Source: Methylophilaceae bacterium UBA7525 (GTDB lineage Bacteria > Pseudomonadota > Gammaproteobacteria > Burkholderiales > Methylophilaceae). From it: DNA of 24,634 bases. Position 1 is the stretch's first letter, and every line of letters begins with the position of its first letter. The stretch spans positions 10,071-34,704 of the forward strand of contig DLMX01000002.1 in assembly GCA_002479405.1 (NCBI GenBank). Reading direction: 5' to 3'. Below the pieces are notes generated by a model. That model was not told the origin of the DNA. It saw only the letters and a program-made list of their open reading frames with translations, and did not search any database. Both the position numbers and the translations under genes were made by a program. Positions 1 to 7,866 of the stretch are shown one piece after another.

Positions 1-285
1 CTAGTAGAAATAATAGGTCGAATTCAGGTAGCGGCTGACTTCGTTCACCTCTTCTTCTGTCCATTTCACCCCGATGGCGTCCTGCCAGCGGTTGATTTCT
101 CTTTTCAGGCCATCCAGATCTGCCGCGATTCTGCCGTCGCGCCAGTGTATCTGCTGGTTATGGCATTCGATGCAGTGATTTCTGTAAAGCATTTCGCCGC
201 GTGACATCTGCGGATCCTGATGGTTGTCGGCTATGGCGAATCCCGGTAGGGCAAGTAGAAGCATGATGAAGAAATGGCGATACAT
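1..285 (-). CDS. small periplasmic single-heme c-type cytochrome
   Basis: This 94-residue protein begins with a signal peptide (hydrophobic residues 5-19, cleavage near A19-D20), so it is exported. One heme c attachment site, CIECH, lies at residues 38-42. No methionine follows the heme site, so the usual Met distal ligand is absent; H47 in QIHW is the only later histidine. The C-terminal half is helical and ends in STYYFY. An AAGGAG ribosome site lies about 10 bases before the ATG. The gene diverges from ccoI, with a perfect FNR box in the shared gap, so a role in low-oxygen electron transfer or oxidase assembly is inferred. The exact family is not recognised. The stop codon is at the window's first bases, so the gene is complete. 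Confidence 0.85.
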   Translation of the reverse strand: MYRHFFIMLLLALPGFAIADNHQDPQMSRGEMLYRNHCIECHNQQIHWRDGRIAADLDGLKREINRWQDAIGVKWTEEEVNEVSRYLNSTYYFY

Positions 286-415
286 GGTGATTCAACTCCT
301 TATTGGTAGTAGTCTTCGGTAATCCGGCGTAGTTCAAAATGTAGCTGCAGATACAAGTATAAGCAATCCGTGCATGGGTAATCCGCTCGGCTGAAGACTG
401 TCAATTGGTAGGCAG

Positions 416-429
416 TTGATTTACATCAA
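416..429 (+). promoter_or_regulatory. FNR/Anr box upstream of ccoI
   Basis: TTGAT-TTAC-ATCAA matches the FNR consensus TTGAT-N4-ATCAA at all ten defined positions. It lies in the gap between the divergent cytochrome gene and ccoI. A -10-like sequence at the same offset as in the ompW and ccoN promoters exists only toward ccoI (TAGGCT at 452-457, 3 of 6), not toward the cytochrome gene. Which gene it controls is therefore uncertain; it could be both. Confidence 0.8.
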
Positions 430-472
430 GCATCTGTTGCTGCGGATAGCATAGGCTTTAAGGATGCAAGAG

Positions 473-2740
473 ATGACATTCAGGAACGCCAGCTCCACCT
501 ATCAGTCTGCTTCAAACGCGACAGTCGACAACGCCAGTCATGCAGTGCTGGATGACCCTGTCGAATGGCCGGTGTTCAGCCGTCAGGATAGCGCAGATTC
601 GTCACTGTGGGATTCGCATCTGGTGATCGAAGGCATGCATTGCGCCGCCTGTGCCAATACCGTCGAGCGAGCCCTCAAGTCCGTACCCGGGGTTTTGCAG
701 GCTGAGGTCAATGGCGTCACCGGTCGTGCCGCAATCAAGTGGTCGGCCAGTCAGACCAGACCTTCAGATTGGATGACAGCGGTTAATCGTGCCGGTTACG
801 GCGCCATGCCGGCATCGGATGCAGATGCCCTGGCCGGCCGGAAAAAGGCGCAGCGTCTTGCCCTCTGGCGCTGGCTGGTCGCCGGATTCTGCATGATGCA
901 GGTCATGATGTATGCGGCGCCGATCTATGTTGCCGAGCCGGGCGACATGACGCCGGATATCCTTCATCTGCTGCGCTGGGCCTCCTGGGTGCTGACGCTG
1001 CCCGTGATCCTGTTCTCCTGTGGGCCTTTTTTTGAAAATGCCTGGCGTGATATCCGACATCAGCAGGTCAGCATGGATCTGCCGGTCTCGCTCGGCATCA
1101 TCATCATGTTCATTGCCAGTTCGATTGCAACCTTCTGGCCGCAGGGCTGGTGGGCGGACGAGGTCTATTTCGATTCCATCACCATGTTCGTCTTTTTCCT
1201 TCTGACGGGTCGCTGGCTGGAAACGCGCTTGCGTAACAGGACTGCCGGTGCACTCGATGACTTGATGCGGCGCCTGCCTGAAAGCGTAGAGCGCCAGATG
1301 TCGGACGGTAGCTTCGAGCGCATATCCAGTCGGCGCATCCGGCAGGGTGATGTATTGCGTATCCTGCCGGGCGAGGCATTCCCGGCAGACGGTAGTTTGA
1401 TCGATGGCGAAACTTTGGCAGATGAAGCGCTGCTCACCGGCGAATCGCGCCCGGTGAAAAAAACACTGCATTCCGAATTGATCGCCGGCAGTCACAATCT
1501 GTCATCCGCTATCCTGATGCGGGTCAGTAAAACCGGACAGGATACGCGTTATGCGCAAATCGTCACGCTGATGGAAAAAGCAGCGACCGACAAGCCGCGG
1601 CTCGCCATTCTTGCCGACCGTATCGCCAGACCATTTCTGTTGCTGGTGCTGCTGGCTGCACTGGGTGCTGTCATCTACTGGTGGCCGACAGATTCGGCGC
1701 GCGGCTTGATGGCAGCGGTCGCTGTTCTGGTTGTGACTTGTCCATGTGCCCTGTCGCTCGCGACGCCTGCCGCCATGCTGGCTTCTGCCGGCGCGTTGGC
1801 CAAGCGGGGTGTATTGACACGCCGATTGCAGGCGCTGGAGATGATGGCGGGCATCGACAGAGTGGTGTTCGACAAGACCGGCACGCTGACCAACGACCGC
1901 ATGAAAGTCAGCAACATCCGGGCACGCAATGGCTGGTCAGCCGAGGAGGCCTTGCAACTGGCGGCAGCGATTGCCAGGCATTCCCTGCATCCGGTATCGC
2001 GCGCATTGGCAGAGAGTTGTCCGGATAGCCGCCAGGCAGTGGATAAGGTCAAGGAGATTTCGGGTCAGGGTCTGATGGCTGAAACCCCGCATGGGGCTGT
2101 CAGGCTGGGTTCGGCCAGGTTTTGCGAAGTCGATTTTCCGGATCAGGCCAATATGCAGGTGCACCTCGCCGATACGCGCGGTTGGCTGGCAAGTTTCGAT
2201 CTGGACGAGGACATTCGTGAAGATGCGGCCGCCAGCATTGCGCAGTTGCGTGAAGCCGGCATGGCAGTCGAAATACTTTCCGGCGACCGCCGCGCCGCTG
2301 TGCAGCGGGTAGCCCGGTTGCTGGGTATAGAGCAGATTGCTGCGGATAGTACGCCGCAGGATAAATTGACACATATCCAGAATCTGCAGCAGGCCGGACA
2401 TCGTGTCGCCATGGTCGGTGACGGGCTGAATGATGGTCCGGTGCTCGCTGGTGCACAGGTTTCCATTACCTTGGGGCAGGCAGCGCCGCTGGCACAATCG
2501 CAGTCTGATTTCGTCATCTTGGGCGCCCGGTTGCAGACAGTTACACTTCTATTTTTGCATGCAAGGCGTACGATGTACGTCGTACGGCAGAATCTTTTAT
2601 GGGCGGCAGTTTATAACGCAGTCTGCATCCCATTGGCCGTCACCGGCTGGATCAATGCCTGGATAGCCGGGCTTGGCATGGCCCTGAGTTCCTTGCTGGT
2701 CATCATGAACGCAGCAAGGCTTGCCAAAATAAGGAGATAG
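473..2740 (+). CDS. ccoI: copper-transporting P1B-type ATPase for cbb3 oxidase assembly
   Basis: CcoI/FixI exports copper across the inner membrane, supplying the CuB site of cbb3 oxidase. From the chosen start (755 residues), one heavy-metal-associated domain carries CAAC at residues 57-60. The membrane metal site is CPC at 423-425, the phosphorylated aspartate is D467 in DKTGTLT, the HP motif is at 506-507, and GDGLND lies at 649-654. The ATG at 464 is immediately preceded by AAGG and cannot use it, whereas the in-frame ATG at 473 has AAGGA at a spacing of 8 bases, so 473 is preferred. The Cys-rich N-terminal segment that many FixI proteins carry before the metal-binding domain is not visible. 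The ccoS ribosome site overlaps the 3' end of this gene, suggesting one transcript. Confidence 0.95.
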   Translation: MTFRNASSTYQSASNATVDNASHAVLDDPVEWPVFSRQDSADSSLWDSHLVIEGMHCAACANTVERALKSVPGVLQAEVNGVTGRAAIKWSASQTRPSDWMTAVNRAGYGAMPASDADALAGRKKAQRLALWRWLVAGFCMMQVMMYAAPIYVAEPGDMTPDILHLLRWASWVLTLPVILFSCGPFFENAWRDIRHQQVSMDLPVSLGIIIMFIASSIATFWPQGWWADEVYFDSITMFVFFLLTGRWLETRLRNRTAGALDDLMRRLPESVERQMSDGSFERISSRRIRQGDVLRILPGEAFPADGSLIDGETLADEALLTGESRPVKKTLHSELIAGSHNLSSAILMRVSKTGQDTRYAQIVTLMEKAATDKPRLAILADRIARPFLLLVLLAALGAVIYWWPTDSARGLMAAVAVLVVTCPCALSLATPAAMLASAGALAKRGVLTRRLQALEMMAGIDRVVFDKTGTLTNDRMKVSNIRARNGWSAEEALQLAAAIARHSLHPVSRALAESCPDSRQAVDKVKEISGQGLMAETPHGAVRLGSARFCEVDFPDQANMQVHLADTRGWLASFDLDEDIREDAAASIAQLREAGMAVEILSGDRRAAVQRVARLLGIEQIAADSTPQDKLTHIQNLQQAGHRVAMVGDGLNDGPVLAGAQVSITLGQAAPLAQSQSDFVILGARLQTVTLLFLHARRTMYVVRQNLLWAAVYNAVCIPLAVTGWINAWIAGLGMALSSLLVIMNAARLAKIRR

Positions 2741-2742
2741 GC

Positions 2743-2880
2743 ATGGACATTCTATTTTTGCTGATTCCATTGTCCGTGGTTTTGGTGCTTGCCATTCTCG
2801 CAGGTCTTTGGTGGGCGATTTACAACGATCAGTTCGAAGATATCGAGCAAGAAGGCGAGCGAATTCTGCACGACGATTGA
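2743..2880 (+). CDS. ccoS: cbb3 oxidase maturation protein CcoS
   Basis: A 45-residue single-pass membrane protein. The N-terminus MDILFLLIPLSVVLVL leads a hydrophobic span at about residues 3-22, then WWAIYNDQFEDIEQEGERI, the conserved CcoS pattern of an aromatic pair, a D-Q-F-[DE]-D stretch and an acidic tail. CcoS is needed for insertion of heme b and CuB into CcoN in Rhodobacter capsulatus. AAGGAG (2731-2736) lies 6 bases before the ATG and overlaps the end of ccoI, so the two are probably co-translated. The TGA stop is part of the FNR box that precedes ccoN. Confidence 0.93.
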   Translation: MDILFLLIPLSVVLVLAILAGLWWAIYNDQFEDIEQEGERILHDD

Positions 2881-2890
2881 CCTATATCAA
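2877..2890 (+). promoter_or_regulatory. FNR/Anr box of the ccoNOQP promoter
   Basis: TTGAC-CTAT-ATCAA matches TTGAY-N4-RTCAA. It overlaps the last codons of ccoS. A -10-like CAAAAT at 2913-2918 (4 of 6) is centred 32 bases downstream. This predicts transcription from about 2925, with the box at about -41.5, the class II FNR activator position. The predicted leader to the ccoN ATG is about 26 bases. Confidence 0.82.
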
Positions 2891-2950
2891 ATGCTTTGGT
2901 TTCGCTCTGCGACAAAATGTCTCACAGAATCGTCAACTTGGGGTAGGGAT

Positions 2951-4393
2951 ATGAGTCTAAATAACTCTGAAGCAGTGATGTACAACGATACCGTTGTGCG
3001 GCAATTTTCAATTATGGCGGTCATCTGGGGTGTAGTGGGCATGCTGGTAGGCGTGATCATTGCAGCCCAGTTGTATATCCCGGAACTGAACCTGGGATTG
3101 CCGTGGACCAGTTTCGGCCGATTGCGACCGTTACATACCAACGCGGTGATCTTCGCTTTTGGCGGATGTACATTGTTTGCCACATCTTACTATGTGGTGC
3201 AGCGCACCTGTCAGACCCGGCTGTTCGGCGGATCGCTGGCGTCGTTCACTTTCTGGGCTTGGCAACTGGTCATTGTAGCGGCGGCAGTCTCGCTGCCTCT
3301 CGGTTTTACGCAGGGTAAGGAGTATGCCGAGCTGGAATGGCCGATTGATATCCTGATCGCAGTGACCTGGGTCTCTTATGCCATTGTGTTCTTCGGCACC
3401 ATAGGCAAGCGCAAGGTCAAGGTCAAGCACATCTATGTAGCCAACTGGTTTTTCGGCGCTTTCATCATTGCTGTGGCCTTGCTGCATATCGTCAATAGTG
3501 CGGCGATTCCGGCAGACTTCATGAAATCCTACTCCGCCTACGCCGGCGTGCAGGATGCCATGGTGCAGTGGTGGTACGGTCACAACGCTGTGGGCTTCTT
3601 CCTTACTGCCGGCTTCCTCGGCATCATGTATTACTTCGTGCCCAAGCAGGTTGAGCGTCCGGTCTACTCCTATCGCCTTTCCATCGTGCACTTCTGGGCG
3701 CTGATCTTCACCTATATGTGGGCGGGTCCGCACCATCTGCATTACACCGCATTGCCTGATTGGACCCAGTCTTTGGGTATGGTGTTTTCGCTGATTCTGC
3801 TGGCCCCGAGCTGGGGTGGCATGATCAACGGCATGATGACCATGTCCGGTGCCTGGCACAAATTGCGTAGTGATCCTATCCTGCGCTTCCTGATTGTTTC
3901 GTTGTCCTTCTATGGCATGAGTACCTTCGAAGGTCCGATGATGGCGATCAAGACCGTGAATGCGCTGTCGCATTACACCGACTGGACCGTTGGCCACGTG
4001 CACTCCGGTGCCTTGGGCTGGGTTGGTCTGGTTTCCATGGGTGCGCTGTACTACATGATTCCACGCCTGTTCGGTCAGAAGCAGATGTATAGCGTCAAGG
4101 CGATTGAACTGCACTTCTGGATGGCGACCATTGGTATCGTGCTCTATATCGCTGCAATGTGGATTGCCGGCGTCATGCAAGGTCTGATGTGGCGCGGTGT
4201 GAATCCGGACGGCACGCTGACCTACACCTTTGTTGAAAGTGTGAAAGCGACCTACCCATTCTATGCACTGCGTCTGCTTGGCGGCCTGCTTTACCTCGGC
4301 GGTATGGTGGTGATGCTGTGGAATGTGCTGAAGACCGCATCGAATGGCCAATCCGTTAATGTCCCTGTTCCGCCCGTTGCGGCTCATGCTTAA
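2951..4393 (+). CDS. ccoN: cbb3-type cytochrome c oxidase subunit I (CcoN)
   Basis: Catalytic subunit of the high-affinity cbb3 oxidase in the inner membrane, reducing O2 to water and conserving energy as proton motive force. The start at 2951 gives 480 residues, the usual family length; the frame is open further upstream, but that part overlaps ccoS and lies before the predicted promoter. About twelve hydrophobic segments are visible. Candidate ligands fit the family: H62 (heme b), H211 with H261/H262 (CuB), Y255 (the cross-linked tyrosine position), and H349/H351 in the GHVHSG motif (hemes b3 and b). GGGTAGGG precedes the ATG. First gene of ccoNOQP. Confidence 0.97.
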   Translation: MSLNNSEAVMYNDTVVRQFSIMAVIWGVVGMLVGVIIAAQLYIPELNLGLPWTSFGRLRPLHTNAVIFAFGGCTLFATSYYVVQRTCQTRLFGGSLASFTFWAWQLVIVAAAVSLPLGFTQGKEYAELEWPIDILIAVTWVSYAIVFFGTIGKRKVKVKHIYVANWFFGAFIIAVALLHIVNSAAIPADFMKSYSAYAGVQDAMVQWWYGHNAVGFFLTAGFLGIMYYFVPKQVERPVYSYRLSIVHFWALIFTYMWAGPHHLHYTALPDWTQSLGMVFSLILLAPSWGGMINGMMTMSGAWHKLRSDPILRFLIVSLSFYGMSTFEGPMMAIKTVNALSHYTDWTVGHVHSGALGWVGLVSMGALYYMIPRLFGQKQMYSVKAIELHFWMATIGIVLYIAAMWIAGVMQGLMWRGVNPDGTLTYTFVESVKATYPFYALRLLGGLLYLGGMVVMLWNVLKTASNGQSVNVPVPPVAAHA

Positions 4394-4405
4394 GGAATAA
4401 AGAAA

Positions 4406-5032
4406 ATGGCTGACCACAATAAAAAACCCGGTTTCTCTCACGAGAAGATTGAAACCAACAACTTCCTGATGATCGTGTTGATTCTGGTCGTCGTCTCCTT
4501 CGGTGGCCTGGTGGAAATCGTTCCGCTGTTCTTCCAGAAGACGATGACAGAACCAATCAAGGGTTTGGAACCCTACACGCCGGTGCAATTGGCCGGGCGC
4601 GACATCTATATCCGTGAAGGCTGCTACAACTGTCATTCACAGATGATCCGTCCGTTCCGCGCCGAGGCCTTGCGTTATGGCCACTACTCGGTCGCAGGTG
4701 AGTTCGTCTACGATCATCCGTTCCAATGGGGTAGCAAGCGTACAGGCCCTGACCTGCATCGCGTCGGCGGCAAGTACAGCGACGAATGGCATCGCATCCA
4801 CCTGATCAATCCGCGCGATGTGGTACCGGAATCCAATATGCCGTATTACCCATGGCTGGAGAAAAGCCTGGTTGATGCCGATGGCTTGGCTCCTAGAATG
4901 CGGGCGCTGCGCAAGGTCGGTGTGCCTTACAGCGACGAACAGATTGCCAATGCCAAGGCAGAGGTCGAAGGCAAGACCGAAATGGATGCCCTGATCGCTT
5001 ACCTGCAGGGCTTGGGCAGAACATTGAAATAG
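4406..5032 (+). CDS. ccoO: cbb3-type cytochrome c oxidase subunit II (CcoO), monoheme
   Basis: Membrane-anchored monoheme cytochrome c subunit that passes electrons to CcoN. The 208 residues contain one N-terminal transmembrane helix at about 20-43 and a heme c site CYNCH at 73-77, followed by the conserved SQMIRPFRAE stretch. Further typical segments are TGPDLHRVGGKYSDEWH and NPRDVVPESNMPYYPWL, the latter offering a methionine axial ligand. AAGGAATAAAGAAA precedes the ATG, and the gene starts 12 bases after ccoN, in keeping with a single operon. Confidence 0.97.
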   Translation: MADHNKKPGFSHEKIETNNFLMIVLILVVVSFGGLVEIVPLFFQKTMTEPIKGLEPYTPVQLAGRDIYIREGCYNCHSQMIRPFRAEALRYGHYSVAGEFVYDHPFQWGSKRTGPDLHRVGGKYSDEWHRIHLINPRDVVPESNMPYYPWLEKSLVDADGLAPRMRALRKVGVPYSDEQIANAKAEVEGKTEMDALIAYLQGLGRTLK

Positions 5033-5045
5033 CGGGGTGAAACTG

Positions 5046-5183
5046 ATGGATATCAATACATTACGCATCATCGCAACCGTCGCAAGCTTTGTCGTCTTCA
5101 TCGGTATCGTGGTATGGGCGTGGTCACGCCGGCGCGAAGCGGATTTCAATGAAGCGGCCAATCTGCCTTTTGAACAGGATTGA
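5046..5183 (+). CDS. ccoQ: cbb3 oxidase small subunit CcoQ (subunit IV)
   Basis: A 45-residue single-pass membrane protein. Residues 7-26 form the hydrophobic helix ending VVWAWSRRR, followed by an acidic, polar C-terminus DFNEAANLPFEQD. The W-A-[WY]-S-R-R-R and N-EAANLPF pattern is characteristic of CcoQ/FixQ, which stabilises the cbb3 complex. A GGGGTG ribosome site precedes the ATG. It sits between ccoO (13-base gap) and ccoP (10-base gap), exactly where ccoQ belongs. Confidence 0.93.
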   Translation: MDINTLRIIATVASFVVFIGIVVWAWSRRREADFNEAANLPFEQD

Positions 5184-5193
5184 GGAATAAAAA

Positions 5194-6099
5194 ATGAGTG
5201 ATTTTGATTTCACCAGCAGTTTCTGGCCGTTGTTTATCTCGGCAATCACAGTACTGGGCATCCTTGGTTGCGCACTCCTGCTGTGGCTAACCAACAAGAC
5301 CAAGGTGCAGCAAACCCAGGATATGAGTACTGGCCATGTGTGGGATGGCGACTTGCGTGAAATGAACAACCCATTGCCGCGTTGGTGGGTATGGATGTTC
5401 ATCATCACCATCGTCTTTTCTGTTTTCTATCTGATTATCTATCCTGGCTTGGGAGCCTATCAGGGCAAACTGGGATGGACGCAGGTCAATCAGTTTGAAG
5501 CCGAGATGGCCAAGGCCGAGGAAGTGACCAAGCCGCTGTATGACAAATTCATCGCCATGTCGGTGGAAGAAGTCGCTGCTGACGAGCAGGCCATGGCGAT
5601 TGGTGGTCGCTTGTTTCTCAATAACTGTGCGCAGTGTCATGGTTCGGATGCACGCGGCAGCAAGGGCTTCCCCAATCTGACCGATCATGATTGGCTCTAT
5701 GGCGGCGAACCTGAAACCATCAAGGCGACCCTGACCAATGGCCGTATCGGCATGATGCCGCCGATGGCAGCTATGGTCGGTAGTGAAGATGATGTCAAGA
5801 ATGTGGCGAACTATGTCTTGAGTCTCTCCAATAGTCAGCACGACGCAGCCCGCGCCGAACTTGGCAAGGAGAAGTTCATGGTCTGCGCTGCCTGCCATGG
5901 TCCGGATGGCAAGGGCAACCAGATGATGGGTGCGCCAAATCTGACAGACGGCATCTGGTTGCATGGTGCCGGCGAAAAGAACATCATTGCCATGATCAAT
6001 AATGGCAAGATGAACCAGATGCCGGCTCAGGGCGATAAATTAAGCGAAGCACAGATTCATGTGCTGACCGGTTATGTCTGGGGTTTGTCCAACAAGTAA
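5194..6099 (+). CDS. ccoP: cbb3-type cytochrome c oxidase subunit III (CcoP), diheme
   Basis: Diheme membrane cytochrome c that accepts electrons for cbb3 oxidase from soluble or bc1-linked cytochromes. The 301 residues contain two hydrophobic helices (about 12-33 and 66-86) joined by the conserved GHVWDGDLREMNNPLPRWW-type loop of the CcoP N-terminal domain. Two cytochrome c domains follow, with heme sites CAQCH at 145-149 and CAACH at 231-235. Each domain has downstream methionines (MMPPM near 187-191 and MNQMP near 273-277) that can serve as ligands. GAGGAA lies 6 bases before the ATG. Confidence 0.97.
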   Translation: MSDFDFTSSFWPLFISAITVLGILGCALLLWLTNKTKVQQTQDMSTGHVWDGDLREMNNPLPRWWVWMFIITIVFSVFYLIIYPGLGAYQGKLGWTQVNQFEAEMAKAEEVTKPLYDKFIAMSVEEVAADEQAMAIGGRLFLNNCAQCHGSDARGSKGFPNLTDHDWLYGGEPETIKATLTNGRIGMMPPMAAMVGSEDDVKNVANYVLSLSNSQHDAARAELGKEKFMVCAACHGPDGKGNQMMGAPNLTDGIWLHGAGEKNIIAMINNGKMNQMPAQGDKLSEAQIHVLTGYVWGLSNK

Positions 6100-6120
6100 T
6101 AGTTGATTGGCAGGGGCGGT

Positions 6121-7557
6121 ATGGTAGAGAGGGTAGCAGGCGCCAAGCGAGTAGAAGCTCCGGATGAAGTGATGGTCTCACTTTACGCTGCGCAGGAGAA
6201 GATTTACCCGCGCAGCGTTTCCGGGCTGTTCAGCAAATGGCGCTGGGTGATGATCTGGATTACGCAGATCGTCTTTTATGGAGTGCCCTGGTTGCAGTGG
6301 GGTGAACGTCAGGCCGTGCTGTTCAATCTGGAGGCGAGACGCTTCTATATCTTTGATCTGGTTCTGTACCCGCAGGACCTGATCTACCTGACTGCCATCC
6401 TCATCATCTCGGCGCTGTCGCTGTTCCTGTTCACTGCCGTGGCGGGTCGTTTGTGGTGCGGTTATACCTGTCCGCAGACGGTCTACACCGAAATCTTCCT
6501 CTGGTTCGAAAAGGTTATCGAAGGCGACCGCGCTGCCCGCATGAAGCTCGACAAGAGCGGCATAACAGCCGAGAAAGTCACGAAGAAATCGTTCAAGCAT
6601 CTGGTGTGGGGTCTGTTCGCTTTATGGACAGGCTTCACTTTCGTAGGCTATTTCACGCCCATACGTGAACTGCTGCATAACTGGATGGTGCTGCAGATGG
6701 GGCCGTGGGAGACCTTCTGGGTATTCTTTTACGGATTTGCCACGTATGGCAATGCCGGTTTCATGCGCGAACAGGTCTGCAAGTACATGTGCCCGTATGC
6801 GCGCTTCCAGAGCGCCATGTTTGACAAGGATACCCTGATCGTCACCTATGACGATGAACGTGGTGAACCGCGCGGCAGCCGGTCGCGCAAGGACGATGCG
6901 AAAAGCCTTGGGCTGGGTTCCTGTATCGATTGCAATCTTTGCGTGCAGGTTTGTCCTACCGGCATCGACATCCGCAAGGGTCTGCAGTATGAATGCATCG
7001 GCTGCGGCGCCTGCGCTGATGTCTGCGATACGGTCATGGACAAAGTCGGCTACCCGCGTGGATTGATTCGCTACTCTACAGAGAATGCCTTGCGCAACCA
7101 CTGGTCGAGTAGTCAGATCCTCCGTCATGTATTACGACCAAGAGTGCTGATCTATTTCAGCATACTGGCCTTGCTGGTCATCGCCTTGTTGACCAGTCTG
7201 GCCATGCGCACGCCGTTCATGGCGGATGTGGTTCGGGATCGTGGCGTGATGTCGCGTATCGTCGAAGGTGGGCTGCTGGAGAATGTCTATCGCATGCAGT
7301 TGATGAATGCCACGGAGAGTACCCAATCCTATCGCATCTCTGCGCGGGGTGAGGATGGCCTGTTGCTTAAGTCACCTGATCTTGATGCGGCTGACAGTGT
7401 GATTCTGGAGCCTGCGCAGTCAAAGTGGATTACGCTGTATCTGCAGATACCTGACGGTAATCTGGAGCCGGGTTCACATCGTGTCTGGTTTGATGTGGAA
7501 ATGCTGGGTAGTGATAAGGTGCTGGAAGAAAAATCGGTGTTTCTGGTCCCCAGATAA
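6121..7557 (+). CDS. ccoG: cbb3 oxidase accessory protein CcoG, polyferredoxin membrane protein
   Basis: CcoG/FixG is a membrane ferredoxin-like protein; in Rhodobacter it reduces Cu(II) during CuB delivery. From the chosen ATG it has 478 residues. The conserved IYPRSVSGLFSKWRW opens the membrane domain. C113/C117 (CGYTCPQ) and C220/C224 (CKYMCPYARFQ) are the typical membrane-side cysteine pairs. Two 4Fe-4S motifs lie at C268, C271, C274, C278 and C292, C295, C298, C302. A C-terminal immunoglobulin-like domain follows the last transmembrane helix (about 345-362). A TTG at 6103 is in frame but lacks a ribosome site; AGGGG precedes the ATG at 6121. Confidence 0.94.
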   Translation: MVERVAGAKRVEAPDEVMVSLYAAQEKIYPRSVSGLFSKWRWVMIWITQIVFYGVPWLQWGERQAVLFNLEARRFYIFDLVLYPQDLIYLTAILIISALSLFLFTAVAGRLWCGYTCPQTVYTEIFLWFEKVIEGDRAARMKLDKSGITAEKVTKKSFKHLVWGLFALWTGFTFVGYFTPIRELLHNWMVLQMGPWETFWVFFYGFATYGNAGFMREQVCKYMCPYARFQSAMFDKDTLIVTYDDERGEPRGSRSRKDDAKSLGLGSCIDCNLCVQVCPTGIDIRKGLQYECIGCGACADVCDTVMDKVGYPRGLIRYSTENALRNHWSSSQILRHVLRPRVLIYFSILALLVIALLTSLAMRTPFMADVVRDRGVMSRIVEGGLLENVYRMQLMNATESTQSYRISARGEDGLLLKSPDLDAADSVILEPAQSKWITLYLQIPDGNLEPGSHRVWFDVEMLGSDKVLEEKSVFLVPR

Positions 7558-7599
7558 GGGCTTGAACAGCAGATGCAGAAACGATAGTTGAGGATGAAT

Positions 7600-7866
7600 A
7601 TGGCAGCGAATATGCAGGTTAACGGGCGGGATACAAAGCAATGGTGGAAGTACGGTTATGTCTGGCTGTTACTGAGCGGACCGATTGCCGTCATTATCGC
7701 CTCCTTCATCACACTGAGTCTGGCTTTGAAAACACCTGATCCGGTAGTCGACGACTACTATCGCAAGGGCATCGAGATCAACAAACGGCTGGAAGCAAAA
7801 GAATTGTTACCTGCAGTGGAAGGACGGAATCACGCGGTCACGCCGGCAGAGGATGCACAACCCTAG
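7600..7866 (+). CDS. ccoH: cbb3 oxidase assembly protein CcoH/FixH family
   Basis: An 88-residue protein with one membrane helix at about residues 20-42 (YVWLLLSGPIAVIIASF) followed by the FixH signature DPVVDDYYRKGIEIN at about 47-61. CcoH interacts with CcoN and is required for stable cbb3 assembly. It is shorter than the FixH proteins of about 150 residues; the compact form is common in betaproteobacteria. AGGA at 7591-7594 supports the ATG at 7600, although in-frame TTG 7588 and ATG 7594 exist. Its stop codon overlaps the fnr stop codon on the other strand. Confidence 0.9.
   Translation: MAANMQVNGRDTKQWWKYGYVWLLLSGPIAVIIASFITLSLALKTPDPVVDDYYRKGIEINKRLEAKELLPAVEGRNHAVTPAEDAQP

Noticed and set aside
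764..2497. Long minus-strand open frames inside ccoI
   Set aside because: They overlap a complete P-type ATPase with all motifs intact and show no domain, signal or ribosome site.
2789..2950. Upstream extension of the ccoN frame
   Set aside because: It overlaps ccoS and the FNR promoter, has non-family sequence and no ribosome site; the 480-residue form from 2951 matches family length.
3131..4636. A 501-codon open frame on the minus strand across ccoN and the start of ccoO
   Set aside because: It lies antisense to clearly identified oxidase genes. Its His/Gln/Arg-rich translation has no recognisable domain, as expected for the reverse strand of membrane protein codons.
6103..6120. TTG start for ccoG
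   Set aside because: No ribosome site precedes it, while AGGGG precedes the ATG at 6121.
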